NCBI RefSeq assembly: GCF_030159095.1
Contig: NZ_BRXS01000009.1
Span: forward strand, 1 to 64,000
Reading direction: 5' to 3'
DNA length: 64,000 nucleotides
From: Roseisolibacter agri
Lineage (GTDB): Bacteria; Gemmatimonadota; Gemmatimonadetes; Gemmatimonadales; Gemmatimonadaceae
Under the pieces are notes generated by a model. That model was not told the origin of the DNA and made no database searches. It saw nothing but the letters and a program-made list of their open reading frames with translations. A program made the position numbers and the translations under genes. Positions 1 through 7,439 of this stretch are shown piece by piece. Each line of letters starts with the position of its first letter. Position 1 is the first letter of the stretch.

Positions 1-1
1 C

Positions 2-127
2 GGGTGGCTCAAGCGCTGGCGGCGCGTGGCGACGCGGGCCGAGAAGCTCGCCGTCACCTACCGCGCCGCCATCTGCCTCGTCCTCGCCGCCCGCTACGCA
101 ACGCGGTACTTCTCAGACACTACCTAG
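2..127 (+). mobile_element. IS5-like transposase, C-terminal fragment (partial)
   Basis: Reading frame 2 translates to a short tail beginning GWLKRWRRVATRAEKLAV and ending RYFSDTT before a TAG at 125-127. The W-L-K-R-W-R-R-V-x-T-R-x-E-K-L-A-V-T-Y pattern is the classic extreme C-terminus of IS5-family DDE transposases. The rest of the gene lies outside the window. The IS end should fall within or just after the stop codon, where the sequence CTTCTCAGACACTACC could be its terminal inverted repeat. The neighbouring minus-strand lipoprotein gene ends inside this same sequence, so the element probably inserted into it. Confidence 0.75.
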
Positions 128-454
128 GACGGTGTGCATCGTCCCCGGCAGGATCGCGAAGAGGTCCGGGCGGTCCGTGTCGAACGGCTCGTCCAGGATG
201 CCATGCCCCACGTTCCAGATCGCGTAGAACTCCGCCGTGCGCGACGACGAGCCGGGGAACCGCAGCTCGCAGATGCGCCCGTTGTAGGCGGCCGGCTCCG
301 TCAGGGTGCCGCGCGCGTCGGGCGCCCGCGCCGCCCCGGCCGCGGCCCGGAGCGGTGCGGCGCGCGGGCTCGCGTCGACCGCGAGCGGGTCGGTGCATGC
401 CGCCATCCCCAGGAGCAGCGCCGGCGCGACGAGGATGGGCACGAGTCTGGACAT
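113..454 (-). pseudogene. Lipoprotein, 3' end probably replaced by IS insertion
   Basis: ATG at 454 follows GGAGG six bases upstream. The 113-aa product starts with a signal peptide and lipobox (LLLGMAAC), then an Ala/Arg-rich linker and a module reading ELRFPGSSSRTAEFYAIWNVGHG. It has no recognised function. The stop codon (113-115) lies inside the tail of the convergent IS5-like transposase, so the last residues, LGSV or thereabouts, are contributed by the IS end rather than by the original gene. I infer that the ancestral protein was longer. A TTGACG-17-AGAGTT promoter lies upstream at 497-525. Confidence 0.6.
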
Positions 455-496
455 GATGCCTCCGTGCTGAGCGGTGGGCGTGCCAGAGGAGCGTCC

Positions 497-525
497 AACT
501 CTCACGCCGCGGGGAATCGCGTCAA
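497..525 (-). promoter_or_regulatory. Promoter of the truncated lipoprotein gene
   Basis: On the minus strand TTGACG (520-525) is followed after exactly 17 bases by AGAGTT (497-502). The start codon at 454 lies about 40 bases downstream of the -10 element, leaving room for the GGAGG ribosome site. The -35 is near consensus and the -10 weak. Confidence 0.45.
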
Positions 526-527
526 GC

Positions 528-566
528 AAACGCGGCCAGCAAACGCGGCCAGCAAACGCGACCAGC
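528..566. repeat. Three tandem 13-bp repeats
   Basis: AAACGCGGCCAGC is repeated three times without gaps (528-540, 541-553, 554-566; the last copy has one change). It lies between the aqpS stop codon and the promoter of the lipoprotein gene. Confidence 0.85.
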
Positions 567-585
567 GCGACGTTTCGACGCCGTG

Positions 586-1293
586 TCAGTCGATCGGCCC
601 CTCGACGCCCAGCGCCGCACCGCGCGGCGACGTGGGATGTGCCCGCGTGTCGCGCAGCCAGTCGAACAGCCGTGCGGCGGCCAGCATGCCCGCGATCGGC
701 GCGACCCAGTACAGCCAGTGCGCGGTGAACGTGCCCGAGGCCACCGCGGGCCCGAGCGAGCGTGCAGGGTTCATCGACGCGCCGGTGAGCGCGCCCTGGA
801 GCGCGCACAGCCCCACCGTGCCGCCGACGGCGAACGGCGCCAGCGCGGGCGGCGTGCGCGCGTCGGTCGCGACGGCCGCGATCACGAGGAACAGCGCGAA
901 CGAGAACACGAGCTCGACGCCGAACGCGGTCGCGACGGGCACGTGTGGCACCGTCGCGCCCACCTGGGCGACGCGACCGAGCGCCGCGCGCAGCAGCAGC
1001 GCGCCGCCGGTCGCGCCGGCGCACTGCGCCAGCACGTAGGGCGGCACCTCGCGCGCGGGAAAGCGCCGCATCGACCAGAACGCGATGGTCACCGCGGGAT
1101 TCAGGTGCGCGCCCGACACGTGGCCGAGCGCCGTCACGAGCGCCGTCACGACGATCGCGAACGTCGCGGCGATCCCCACGCTCCCCAGCGCGCCGCCCGT
1201 GATCGCGTCGGTCATCACCGATCCGGCGCCGAACGTCACCAGCAGCATCGTCCCTGCCGCTTCGGCGACCCAGCGCCTCGGGTCGCGCGTCAC
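586..1293 (-). CDS. aqpS: MIP-family aquaglyceroporin of the ars operon (AqpS-like)
   Basis: This 235-aa membrane channel carries both NPA boxes of the MIP family, HLNPAVT in the first half and SMNPARSLGPA in the second, with six hydrophobic segments. It starts with GTG at 1293, overlapping the arsC stop by four bases (GTGA). In Sinorhizobium meliloti an aquaporin of an ars operon, AqpS, lets arsenite made by ArsC leave the cell down its gradient. The position here, last in arsR-arsM-arsN2-arsC, argues for the same job. No ArsB or Acr3 pump is present in the window. The general MIP assignment is firm; the arsenite role is inferred from context. Confidence 0.85.
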   Translation of the reverse strand: MTRDPRRWVAEAAGTMLLVTFGAGSVMTDAITGGALGSVGIAATFAIVVTALVTALGHVSGAHLNPAVTIAFWSMRRFPAREVPPYVLAQCAGATGGALLLRAALGRVAQVGATVPHVPVATAFGVELVFSFALFLVIAAVATDARTPPALAPFAVGGTVGLCALQGALTGASMNPARSLGPAVASGTFTAHWLYWVAPIAGMLAAARLFDWLRDTRAHPTSPRGAALGVEGPID

Positions 1294-1787
1294 GTCGTCG
1301 ATCCGACGGCATGGACCGCCTGCGCGCGCTCGCGCAGCGCGTCGGCATCCAGCGTCTCCAGCGGCAGCGCGAGCAGCGCGTCCACGCGCGCGGCCAGCGC
1401 CTCGTAGGTCGCGGCGAACGCGCGCCGCGCGTCGTCGGGCGTGGACGCGTCGGCCGGGTCGGGCAGCCCCCAGTGCACCTGCGCCCGCGCGTTCGGGAAG
1501 TACGGGCACGCGTCGCGCGCGTCGTCGCACACGGTCACCACGAGGTCGAAGCGCTCGCCCGCGAAGGCGTCCACGTGCTGCGGCGTGCGCCCCTCCCACG
1601 TGATGCCGTGCGCGGCCAGCACCTCGACCGCGTACGGGTTCACGCGCGCGACGGGCCGCGCGCCGGCGCTCGCCGCCTGCACGCGCCCCGCGCCGCGCGT
1701 CGCGAGCAGCGCCTCGGCGATCTGGCTGCGCGCCGAGTTGCCGGTGCAGAGCACGAGGACGCGGTACGGTGCACGGCCGTCGCTCAC
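1290..1787 (-). CDS. arsC: Thioredoxin-coupled arsenate reductase ArsC
   Basis: The 165-aa product belongs to the low-molecular-weight phosphatase fold. The N-terminal P-loop is CTGNSARSQIAEALL, with the nucleophilic cysteine and the Arg that binds the oxyanion. Two further cysteines in VTVCDDARDACPYFP match the shuttle pair (Cys82/Cys89) of the Staphylococcus pI258 and Bacillus subtilis ArsC, which recycle through thioredoxin. It reduces arsenate to arsenite in the cytoplasm. The GTG start at 1787 overlaps the stop of arsN2 by four bases, and its own stop overlaps the aqpS start by four bases, implying translational coupling. Confidence 0.92.
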   Translation of the reverse strand: MSDGRAPYRVLVLCTGNSARSQIAEALLATRGAGRVQAASAGARPVARVNPYAVEVLAAHGITWEGRTPQHVDAFAGERFDLVVTVCDDARDACPYFPNARAQVHWGLPDPADASTPDDARRAFAATYEALAARVDALLALPLETLDADALRERAQAVHAVGSTT

Positions 1788-2281
1788 GCGGTCGCTCCCA
1801 CGCTGCCGGTCGTGCCGCACGCGCGCGCCATCGCCACGGCCGACGCGGGGCACGCGCTGCGGAACTCCAGCGTGTCGGCGATCGCCGCGGGCACCGCCCC
1901 ACGCTCGACGACCTCGAAGCCGAAGCGCGGGAAGTAGTGCTCGGCCGTCATCGTCAGCAGGTAGAGCGCGCGCAGCCCACGCGCGTCGGCCATGCACACC
2001 AGGCGCTTCACGAGCTCGCGGCCCACGCCGTGCGCGCGCCATGCGGGATGGATGGCCACGGAACGGAGCAGCGCGTCGTCGCCGCGCACCTCGAGGCCCG
2101 CGACGCCCACCAACGCGCCCCCCGCCTCAGCGAGCACGAAGTCGCCCGCATGCTCGGTGAAGATGTCGTCCAGCCCCGCGTCGGGGAGGGCGCTCGCCGC
2201 GAGCAGCTCGCGCACGGCGGCGAGGTCCGACGGCGTGGCGACGCGCAGCGCGGGCGTCGCCGTCGTGTCGTGCGTGATCAT
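1784..2281 (-). CDS. arsN2: ArsN2-type GNAT N-acetyltransferase
   Basis: A 165-aa GNAT protein. The acetyl-CoA loop region reads LLRSVAIHPAWRAHGVGRELV, followed by ALYLLTMTAEHYFPRFGFEVV and the ending PAAIADTLEFRSACPASAVAM. These stretches match the family annotated as arsenic-resistance N-acetyltransferase ArsN2. The related ArsN1 acetylates the arsenic antibiotic arsinothricin; the substrate of ArsN2 is less certain. ATG at 2281 overlaps the arsM stop by four bases (ATGA), so it is coupled to arsM. Its membership of the ars operon is clear; substrate is inference. Confidence 0.8.
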   Translation of the reverse strand: MITHDTTATPALRVATPSDLAAVRELLAASALPDAGLDDIFTEHAGDFVLAEAGGALVGVAGLEVRGDDALLRSVAIHPAWRAHGVGRELVKRLVCMADARGLRALYLLTMTAEHYFPRFGFEVVERGAVPAAIADTLEFRSACPASAVAMARACGTTGSVGATA

Positions 2282-3186
2282 GGACAGCACTCCGGGCCGC
2301 AGCAGGACTTCGCGGCCGGTGCGGGCGCGACGGGCTTGGTCGCGCGCACGAACGCCGCCATGAACTTCCCGTCGATCTGCGCGATGCTCGCGTCCACGTC
2401 GAGCCCCGCCTCGCCGAGGAACGTGCGCGCGTCCTCGCTGCGATAGATGCGCGTCGGCTCGATGGACGGCGCGACGAAGCCGACGTCGGTCAGCAGGCGC
2501 AGGAACTCCGACTCCTCCAGCGCGCCCGCCACGCAGCCCACCCACAGCTCCATGCTGCGGCGCACCGCGGCCGGCGTCTCGCCGCGCACGACGACGTCGC
2601 TCACCGCGAAGCGGCCGCCCGGCTTCAGCACGCGGAACGCCTCCGCCAGCACGCGCCGCTTGTCGCCCGAGAGGTTGATGACGCAGTTGCTGATGATCAC
2701 GTCCACCGACGCGTCGGGGAGCGGGATCGCCTCGATCTGCCCCTTCAGGAACTCGACGTTCGTGACGCCCGCCTCGGCCGCGTTGCGCCGCGCCAGCTCC
2801 AGCATGTCGTCGGTCATGTCGAGGCCGTACGCCTTTCCGGTGGCGCCCACGCGTCGCGCCGAGAGCAGCACGTCGATGCCGCCGCCGGAGCCGAGGTCGA
2901 GCACCACCTGGCCGGGCTCCAGCTGCGCGAGCGCGGTCGGGTTGCCGCAGCCGAGCGACGCCAGCACCGCGGCCGAGGGGAGCACCTCGCTCTCGCCGCT
3001 GACGTAGAGGTTCGACGTGATCGGATCGACGCTGCCGTTGAACGCCGCGCCGCCGCAGCAGGAGCTGACCGGGCCGCAGCCGCCCGACGGCTCGCTGGCC
3101 AGGATGCGGCGCGCGGCGGCGCCGTACTTCTCGCGCACGATCTCGGTGATCGTGGAGTCCGGGGTGCTGCCGGTCGCCGTCGACAT
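2278..3186 (-). CDS. arsM: Arsenite S-adenosylmethionine methyltransferase ArsM
   Basis: The 302-aa product has the SAM-binding motif [14 protein letters not shown] and the arsenite-binding cysteines expected for ArsM: SSCCGG near the N-terminus, SLGCGNP, the SNCVINLS motif and [11 protein letters not shown]-terminal CCGPECCP tail adds more cysteines. ArsM methylates As(III) stepwise to methylated species that can be volatile. ATG at 3186 is preceded by AGGAG. It sits second in the operon after a gap of 84 bases that carries a second copy of the presumed ArsR operator, which suggests it may also be transcribed on its own. Confidence 0.93.
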   Translation of the reverse strand: MSTATGSTPDSTITEIVREKYGAAARRILASEPSGGCGPVSSCCGGAAFNGSVDPITSNLYVSGESEVLPSAAVLASLGCGNPTALAQLEPGQVVLDLGSGGGIDVLLSARRVGATGKAYGLDMTDDMLELARRNAAEAGVTNVEFLKGQIEAIPLPDASVDVIISNCVINLSGDKRRVLAEAFRVLKPGGRFAVSDVVVRGETPAAVRRSMELWVGCVAGALEESEFLRLLTDVGFVAPSIEPTRIYRSEDARTFLGEAGLDVDASIAQIDGKFMAAFVRATKPVAPAPAAKSCCGPECCP

Positions 3187-3202
3187 GGGGCGCTCCTGGT
3201 CC

Positions 3203-3221
3203 GATTAAGAAATGTTGATGG
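3203..3221 (-). promoter_or_regulatory. Second ArsR-operator-like site before arsM
   Basis: The minus strand reads ATCAACATTTCTTAATC, sharing ATCAACATTT with the site inside the arsR promoter 430 bases away. It stands 17 bases before the arsM start. The shared 10-mer in an AT-poor genome suggests that ArsR binds both, but no binding data are implied. Confidence 0.5.
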
Positions 3222-3270
3222 ATCGTCCGCGCCGGGTGGCGCGGGTCCTTCGGGATCGCTCAGGCGTGCG

Positions 3271-3624
3271 TCAGCCGCAGCAGCGGCCGAGGACGCGCAG
3301 CGGCGGGCGGGCGCCCGCCGGGCGGTCGTCGGCGAGGGCGCGCACCATCGCGTGCGCCTCGTCGAGGGCCCCGGGCACCGGCGCGTAGTACGACCAGCGG
3401 CCCTCCTTCCGGTCGGTCACCAGCCCCGCCGCCTTCAGCACCTTGAGGTGGAAGGAGAGGCGGGACTGCGCGGCGTCGAGCGCGTCCTGCAGGTCGCAGA
3501 CGCACCGCTCGCCGTCGCGGAGCATGGCGAGGATGGCCAGCCGCGTCTCGTCGGAGAGCGCGTGGAAGAGCTCCGCGGCGCGCGCGAGGTCGGCGGTCGG
3601 TGTGGGGGAGGCAGCGGCGGTCAC
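3271..3624 (-). CDS. arsR: ArsR-family arsenic-responsive repressor
   Basis: A 117-aa winged-helix protein with the metal-binding motif ERCVCDLQDALDAAQSRLSFHLKVLKAAGLV, where the C-V-C-D-L pair in the recognition region is the ArsR hallmark, and a terminal GRCCG cysteine pair. It should repress the whole minus-strand ars operon and release DNA on As(III). The chosen start is GTG at 3624. A longer frame from TTG at 3660 would place the protein N-terminus over the promoter, so I reject it. The GTG has no Shine-Dalgarno sequence and lies six bases after a TATACT -10 element, so its mRNA may be leaderless. Confidence 0.9.
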   Translation of the reverse strand: MTAAASPTPTADLARAAELFHALSDETRLAILAMLRDGERCVCDLQDALDAAQSRLSFHLKVLKAAGLVTDRKEGRWSYYAPVPGALDEAHAMVRALADDRPAGARPPLRVLGRCCG

Positions 3625-3630
3625 GGCGCG

Positions 3631-3660
3631 AGTATACAACAAAAAATGTTGATGCGCCAA
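3631..3660 (-). promoter_or_regulatory. arsR promoter with operator in the spacer
   Basis: On the minus strand TTGGCG (3655-3660) and TATACT (3631-3636) are separated by 18 bases. The spacer contains CAACATTTTTTGTTG, an inverted repeat with arms CAACA and TGTTG, placed where a bound repressor would block RNA polymerase. The GTG of arsR begins six bases after TATACT. Confidence 0.8.
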
Positions 3661-3701
3661 GGGCGCTGGCCGGTCGGGGTCGACGGTGCTATCTCGCGGG
3701 C

Positions 3702-4829
3702 GTGGGCCTGCACCTGACTACCCGCGACGCCACGGCGCTCGCCAACCTCACGGCCGCGCTGCTGGCGCCGGCCGCGGGCGTCGAGCGGCTGGACGCGTGG
3801 TGGCGGGCGGCCGAGGTGCCGCTGCGGGCGCTCTTCCCGGGCGCGACGGTGATGTACTCGGTGCCGCACGGCGACCGGATGCTGCACCTGTCGGAGGGCG
3901 TGGACGCGGGCATGCGCCGCCAGATGGGCGAGATCGTCGGCATCGACCCGGCGACGGGCCTCACGCGCTCGCAGGATCCGGGGCTCGCCGCCTGGCACCG
4001 CGCGCGGCGCGCCGCGGACCTCACGCTCTGGAACGACGCCGTCAACGCGCGCCTGCTGCGCGAGATGGGGACGGACATCCGCCGGCTGCTGTGGTACAAC
4101 GAGGGGCTGGTGCCCGCCGGGATGCGCACCTTCAGCGGGGCGACGAGCGAGCACCGGCGGGGCGAGGCGGTGCTGTGCGTGGGCTACGACGCGCGCCATC
4201 GCGCGCCGCGCGACGCGGAGGAGGAGCTGGAGCTGATGCGCGTCCTCATGCCGATGGTGCGCGCCAGCCACCACGCGTGGGTGACGTTCGGGGAGCGGCA
4301 GGAGGCGCTCCACGCGCAGCTGGACGCGATCCCGGACGCGCTGCTGGTCGTCGGGCCCGACGGGCGCACGCTGCACCGCAACACGGCGCTGGAGCGGCTC
4401 CTCGCCGCTGAGCCCGAGCGCGAGCGCGTGCTCGGCGCCCTGCACGCGATGGCGGCCGAGCTGCGCGCACCGCGCGGCGTGCTCGCGCTGGCCACGCCGG
4501 CGCGCACGATCACGACGGCGCTGGGACGCTACGCGCTGCGCGCCTCGCTCGCGCCGGCGGCGCTGTGGGGGCAGGAAGGCGTGGTGCAGCTGGCCGTCGA
4601 GCACGCGGAGACGCCCGCGGTCGCCGTGCTCGCCACGACGGGGGCGCACGGCCTCACGGCGCGCGAGGCGCAGGTCGCGCAGCTGCTGGCGCGCCGCGCC
4701 CGCGACCCCGAGATCGCGGCGGCGCTGGGGATCAGCGTGCACACCGCGCGGCACCACAGCGAGAAGGTGCTGCGCAAGCTGGGCGTCCGGCGGCGCACCG
4801 ACGTCGCGGCGGTGCTCGCGGCGCCGTGA
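3702..4829 (+). CDS. LuxR-family transcriptional regulator with N-terminal sensory region
   Basis: The 375-aa protein ends in a LuxR-type helix-turn-helix (GLTAREAQVAQLLARR, then EIAAALGISVHTARHHSEKVLRKLGVR). The first 200 residues resemble a GAF-like sensor and residues around 210-250 (LDAIPDALLVVGPDGRTLHRNTALERLL) look like a short PAS fold. There is no receiver domain, so it probably senses a small molecule directly; none can be named. GTG at 3702 is preferred, since it follows TATCTC by six bases and upstream codons would overlap the arsR promoter. It is divergent from the ars operon, and a functional link is possible but unproven. Confidence 0.75.
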   Translation: MGLHLTTRDATALANLTAALLAPAAGVERLDAWWRAAEVPLRALFPGATVMYSVPHGDRMLHLSEGVDAGMRRQMGEIVGIDPATGLTRSQDPGLAAWHRARRAADLTLWNDAVNARLLREMGTDIRRLLWYNEGLVPAGMRTFSGATSEHRRGEAVLCVGYDARHRAPRDAEEELELMRVLMPMVRASHHAWVTFGERQEALHAQLDAIPDALLVVGPDGRTLHRNTALERLLAAEPERERVLGALHAMAAELRAPRGVLALATPARTITTALGRYALRASLAPAALWGQEGVVQLAVEHAETPAVAVLATTGAHGLTAREAQVAQLLARRARDPEIAAALGISVHTARHHSEKVLRKLGVRRRTDVAAVLAAP

Positions 4830-4860
4830 CCCGTTCTGGTGCCCACGGGTAGGAATCGGC

Positions 4861-5274
4861 GTGTCCCGCTTCTCCTTCCTCGTCCGCCCGCCGCGCGGTA
4901 TCGTGGCCGCCGTGCTGGCGACCTCGCTGCTCGGCTGCGACGACGGCCCATCCGGTCCCGACGGCGCGACGCGCCTGCGCGTGCGCAACGCGAGCACGGT
5001 CGAGCTGCAGAACCTGCTCGTCGTGCTCCCGACCGAGGAGCGCATCGCCGCCGTGTCGCTGGCCGCGGGCGGCACGACGGGCTACGTCGCGGTGCGCACG
5101 GCGTATCGCTACGCCTACGTCGAGGCGAGCGTGGCTGGTCGTCACATCGTGCTGCAGCCGATCGACTACGTCGGCGAGCAGCCGCTCGGCGCCGGATGCT
5201 TCACGTACGATCTCCGCGTGGATGCGGATCAGCGGTTCCTGAGCATCGCGGCGCGCACCGAGACGGGGTGCTGA
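4861..5274 (+). CDS. Small lipoprotein of unknown function
   Basis: A 137-aa protein starting with GTG at 4861. The signal peptide ends in a lipobox (LATSLLGC), so it should be anchored in a membrane facing the periplasm. The mature part (LRVRNASTVELQNLLVVLP, then GYVAVRTAYRYAYVEASVAG and QPIDYVGEQPLGAGCFTYDL) looks like a compact beta-sandwich. I recognise no named family. Its stop is followed within twelve bases by palindromic element C1. Confidence 0.7.
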   Translation: MSRFSFLVRPPRGIVAAVLATSLLGCDDGPSGPDGATRLRVRNASTVELQNLLVVLPTEERIAAVSLAAGGTTGYVAVRTAYRYAYVEASVAGRHIVLQPIDYVGEQPLGAGCFTYDLRVDADQRFLSIAARTETGC

Positions 5275-5285
5275 CGACGACGGCT

Positions 5286-5533
5286 CCGTGCTACGTGGCC
5301 TGCACCGATACGCCCGGCCCCTCCTCCCTCTGGGAGGGATGCGGATGCTGCGGATCGGAACGGATGCTCCGGATCTTCCCGCGCGGCGGCGACGTCCCGT
5401 GCGCCACACGGAGCGATCCGCATGATCCGTTCAGATCCGGAGCATCCGCGTCCCCCCAACAGGCCCACAGGTCCGCTGCGCCGACACGTCCCGAGCGGCC
5501 GTCCACGCAGCACGCAGCACGGAGCACGCAGCT
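5286..5533. repeat. Palindromic element C1
   Basis: Family C copy between two convergent genes. Left-arm motifs (GGGATGCGGATGCTGCGGATC, in pieces GGATGC and CGGATC) face the complementary GATCCGGAGCATCCGCG on the right. The apex contains GGCGACGTCCCGTGCGCC. The right border carries CACGCAG heptamers (one imperfect) after a CCGACACGTCCCGAG module. Confidence 0.85.
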
Positions 5534-5564
5534 CCAGGAGATCCGCAGGCCGCCGTCCGCAGCC

Positions 5565-5981
5565 CTAGTAGATCTCCCACAGCCCCGGCGTCGCCAGCTC
5601 CACCAGGTGCCCGTCGGGATCGCGCAGGTACAGGCACGTCGCGCCGCGCTCCGCGTGCACGCGGCCCTCGACCGCGACGCCGAGCGCGGCGAGGTGCGCC
5701 TCCCACGCCTCGAGCGCGTCGGCCGGGATCGCGAAGCAGACGTGCATGCGCCCGTGCGCGTCGTGCGGCGGCACCACGCCGCCCGGCACCGGGTTCGGCG
5801 CGTCCGACGCGCCCGTGCGGAAGAGCAGCAGCACCTGCCGCCCCGCGACGTCCAGCGCACGCATCCGGTCCGCTTCGGCCAGCAGCTCGCGCGCGCCGAG
5901 CAGCCGCTGGTAGAACGTGGACGCGCGCTCCAGTTCCGCGACGTAGAGTGCCGTCTCGAGCACGCCCGTGAGCGGCGGCAT
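5565..5981 (-). CDS. VOC (glyoxalase/bleomycin-resistance fold) family protein
   Basis: This 138-aa protein has the two beta-alpha-beta-beta-beta modules of the vicinal oxygen chelate superfamily. The start GVLETALYVAELERASTFYQRLLG and the end CLYLRDPDGHLVELATPGLWEIY are typical, and a His near residue 78 (RMHVCFAI) and the Glu of the final strand fit metal ligands. The substrate is unknown; such proteins range from thiol transferases to dioxygenases. ATG at 5981 directly abuts the stop of the HAD-deaminase gene with no gap, so the two are cotranscribed. Confidence 0.85.
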   Translation of the reverse strand: MPPLTGVLETALYVAELERASTFYQRLLGARELLAEADRMRALDVAGRQVLLLFRTGASDAPNPVPGGVVPPHDAHGRMHVCFAIPADALEAWEAHLAALGVAVEGRVHAERGATCLYLRDPDGHLVELATPGLWEIY

Positions 5982-7277
5982 TCAGCCCTGCACGGCCGCT
6001 GCCGGTCCCTGCGCGTCGGCGGCGCCGCGCCGCGCGTCCATCGCCTCGCCCGTCGCGCGCGCGGCCTCCGCCGGATCGGCCGGCACGTTCCGCGTGCGCG
6101 CCAGCAGCTGCTCGACGTACGCGGCCTGCGGCTCGCCGCGATGTGCCTCCAGCCATCGCTCGAACAGGCGTCGGCTCTCGGCCGCCAGCACGCCGCCGAC
6201 GATGCGCGGCATCTGGCTCTCGGGGCTCTCGGGCGGGCGCACGCGCGCGGTGCCGTTGTCGGCCGGCGCGTCGAGCGCGAAGACGATCGTGTCGACCGCG
6301 CTCTCCATCGCCGCGCCGGTGCACATCACGCACGGCTCCAGCGTGCTCACCATGAGCAGGTCGCGCGCGTCGAGCGGCACCCTCCCGGCGAGCGCGCGGA
6401 AGGCGAGGATCTCCGCGTGCGCGGTCTTGTCCTGCGTGCGGTTCATCGCGTTGTGCGCGCGCGCCAGCACCTGTCCGCCGCCGTCGGCGATCACGCAGCC
6501 GATCGGCGCCTCGCCCGCGCCCATCCCTTCCTGCGCCACCGCGAGCGCGTCGCGCATCAGCCGCTCCAGCACCTCGGACGTGAGACGCGCGCTGCCCGGC
6601 GACGCCACGCGCAGCGCGTCGTCCAGCTCCGCGTGCAGGTGCGCGACGTCGCGCCACGTGCGGCGCGCGCCCGCCGACACCAGCGCCCGTTCGTCGAAGC
6701 CGAGCCCGGACGAGAGCACGCCGAGCGTGATGACGCCCGCGCGCTTGGCGGAGAGCGCGTCGTACGGCGTGTCGCCGATCATCGCGCACTCGGCCGGCGA
6801 GACGCCCAGGCGCTCGACCGCCGCGATCACCGGATCGGGATACGGCTTCGAGTGCTCGACGTCGCTCTTGCCGACGACGACGTCCATCAGCGCGCGCAGG
6901 TCGTCGCCCGCGCTGGCGAACGTCGCGTCGAGGTGCTCGTTCCCCGACGACGTGGCGAGCGCCGTCCGGATGCCGCGCCGCCGCAATTCCTCGAGCAGCG
7001 CGCGCGCGCCGTCGAACACGCGCAGCTTCCGCTCCTTCGCGAGCCGCAGGTACTCCTCCTGCGACGCCGCGCGCAGCGCCTCGCCGTCCTTCGCCTCCGC
7101 CTCGGCCCCCAGCACGTCGGGGACGAGGTTGTCGCCGCCCTTGCCGATCTCCGGCCCGATGCGGTCGGCGTGCACCTTGTAGCCGTGGCGCGCGAACGCG
7201 CGCACCCAGGCGTCGACGTGGGCGGCGTTGGTGTCTACCAGCGTACCGTCTAGATCGAACAACAGGGCGCTCAACAT
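5982..7277 (-). CDS. Fusion of HAD hydrolase and CMP/dCMP-type deaminase
   Basis: The 431-aa product joins two enzymes. Residues 1-215 form a HAD-superfamily phosphatase (LLFDLDGTLVDTNAAHVDAW, LATSSGNEH, SKPYPDP, CAMIGDTPYDALSAKRAG). Residues about 225-380 form a zinc deaminase of the guanine/tRNA-adenosine class (HAEILAFRAL, then EPCVMCTGAAMES), with the zinc His and Cys ligands and the catalytic Glu intact. A C-terminal tail of about 60 residues is low in complexity. The pairing suggests salvage or repair of a nucleotide or base, but I cannot name the substrate. The start codon touches palindromic element A1, and there is no evident Shine-Dalgarno sequence. Confidence 0.85.
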   Translation of the reverse strand: MLSALLFDLDGTLVDTNAAHVDAWVRAFARHGYKVHADRIGPEIGKGGDNLVPDVLGAEAEAKDGEALRAASQEEYLRLAKERKLRVFDGARALLEELRRRGIRTALATSSGNEHLDATFASAGDDLRALMDVVVGKSDVEHSKPYPDPVIAAVERLGVSPAECAMIGDTPYDALSAKRAGVITLGVLSSGLGFDERALVSAGARRTWRDVAHLHAELDDALRVASPGSARLTSEVLERLMRDALAVAQEGMGAGEAPIGCVIADGGGQVLARAHNAMNRTQDKTAHAEILAFRALAGRVPLDARDLLMVSTLEPCVMCTGAAMESAVDTIVFALDAPADNGTARVRPPESPESQMPRIVGGVLAAESRRLFERWLEAHRGEPQAAYVEQLLARTRNVPADPAEAARATGEAMDARRGAADAQGPAAAVQG

Positions 7278-7439
7278 CGGAGGACGGTGGGGCGGAGGAC
7301 GGAACGGCGGAGGACGATGGAGCGTGAGACGGAACGGCGTGCTTCGCACTACCCGTTCCTTCGCGCTCGAACCGCACGGCGTCCGCCCTTGCGTTTCACG
7401 CCCTTCCGTCCTCCGCTTCACCGTCCTCCGCCGTTCGGC
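7278..7439. repeat. Palindromic element A1
   Basis: Family A copy. The left arm has GGAGGACGG units (GGCGGAGGACGGAAC) and the right arm their complement ending CCGTCCTCCGCCG. It abuts the start codon of the HAD-deaminase gene and contains the stop codon of the glycosyltransferase gene, so the two genes are separated by nothing but this element. Confidence 0.85.
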
